A stretch of 64,000 nt of DNA from the NCBI GenBank assembly GCA_947172415.1, contig OX359189.1, forward strand, positions 8,570,501-8,634,500. Direction: 5' to 3'. The DNA comes from Chondrosia reniformis. Lineage: Eukaryota > Porifera > Demospongiae > Chondrillida > Chondrillidae. Made by a program: the position numbers and the translations under genes. Each line of letters begins with the position of its first letter. Positions within the stretch are counted from its first letter, which is position 1. Below the pieces are notes generated by a model. It was not told where the DNA came from and did not search any database. It saw only the letters and a program-made list of their open reading frames with translations. Positions 63,590 to 64,000 of the stretch are shown here, in pieces.

Positions 63590-64000
63590 TAAGGGGATTT
63601 CCCTAGCTATCTTCCTTTTGCGGTGGCACAAGTTGAAAATTAAAGTAATCGTGATGCACAATCGAGTCATTATAAATGATGTTACAAAGGTATAACATTG
63701 TCCGGGCGGAAATTGAATAATATCCATGTTCATATACGTATATATTTATGTATAAAGAAAGATTATAGATGCAATCATTATTAACATTGGTCGTATAGCA
63801 GTTAGCATGTATGTGCAGTTTCCTGTATACATATAATATATATTCCAGTATCCAGATTAATATGATAATGTAAATCAAAGTAACTATAGAAACACTAGCA
63901 AGTTATACAGAGCACATGTACAGGTACCTCAAAATAAAGAATATACACTAGTACTAAATGTATACAGTGCGTACATGTCTTTGAAAAAAAAACAAGGTTT
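63590..64000. other. Upstream flank of gene A
   Basis: AT-rich 5' flank; no exon, TIR or clear promoter element recognised. An ATG in frame with the gene A signal exon lies further upstream (63733), but MFLW at 63580 gives the better signal peptide. Confidence 0.4.

Overview
The window reads as animal genomic DNA: AT-rich, repeat-dense, with short coding exons bounded by GT/AG splice sites, and extracellular modules carried on symmetrical phase 1-1 exons. The frequent TACGTA-type words, small introns and crowded immunoglobulin (Ig)/fibronectin-III (FN3) receptor genes suggest a demosponge such as Amphimedon queenslandica. That assignment is inference; no database search was possible.

Main content: a cluster of related single-pass receptor genes, nearly all on the minus strand. 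Shared parts are a signal-peptide exon, an N-terminal V-like Ig exon, one or more FN3 and Ig exons, a transmembrane (TM) exon and variable cytoplasmic exons. Copies: (1) a partial gene at the left edge (920-1537, running off the window); (2) decayed copies D (8.7-12.0 kb) and E (14.5-15.8 kb) with extra FN3/Ig exons, a stop codon, a frameshift and an inverted exon; (3) gene C (about 20.6-33.8 kb), with a long array of phase-0 cytoplasmic cassettes carrying ITIM-like and ITSM-like tyrosine motifs; (4) gene A (60.74-63.58 kb), whose six exons give a complete 419-residue receptor with consistent phases; (5) cassette B (59.29-59.92 kb), a second TM+tail unit behind A. Two other receptor-like genes lie between: H (minus, 52.2-54.2 kb, Cys-containing ectodomain) and I (plus, 56.81-58.24 kb, one Ig-like domain, 208 aa, tail with NPxY and YEEI).

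From 40.9 to 46.2 kb the window is mostly transposons: a TIR element with a Cys-rich and a GC-x-AKI-type ORF (40.95-42.28 kb), a 3.1-kb element with 41-bp TIRs and a 6-bp target duplication enclosing intron-containing fragments of an IP3-receptor/ryanodine-receptor-like gene (42.31-45.45 kb), and a pogo/Tigger remnant. At 47.8-49.3 kb is an intronless polyamine-oxidase-like flavoprotein gene broken by one frameshift.

The rest is duplication and mobile DNA. About 7.7 kb at the left edge (1-7700) is repeated at about 32.2-40.5 kb, with a shorter third copy at 29.0-29.8 kb. Foldback MITEs, pogo-like elements, palindromes and several hammerhead-ribozyme-like motifs are scattered through the introns and intergenic DNA.

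The receptors plausibly bind ligands or other cells through the Ig/FN3 ectodomains and signal through phosphotyrosine motifs that differ between copies: ITIM/ITSM-like in C, SxYxxL in B, NPxY/YEEI in I. All exon boundaries were read by eye and need transcript support.
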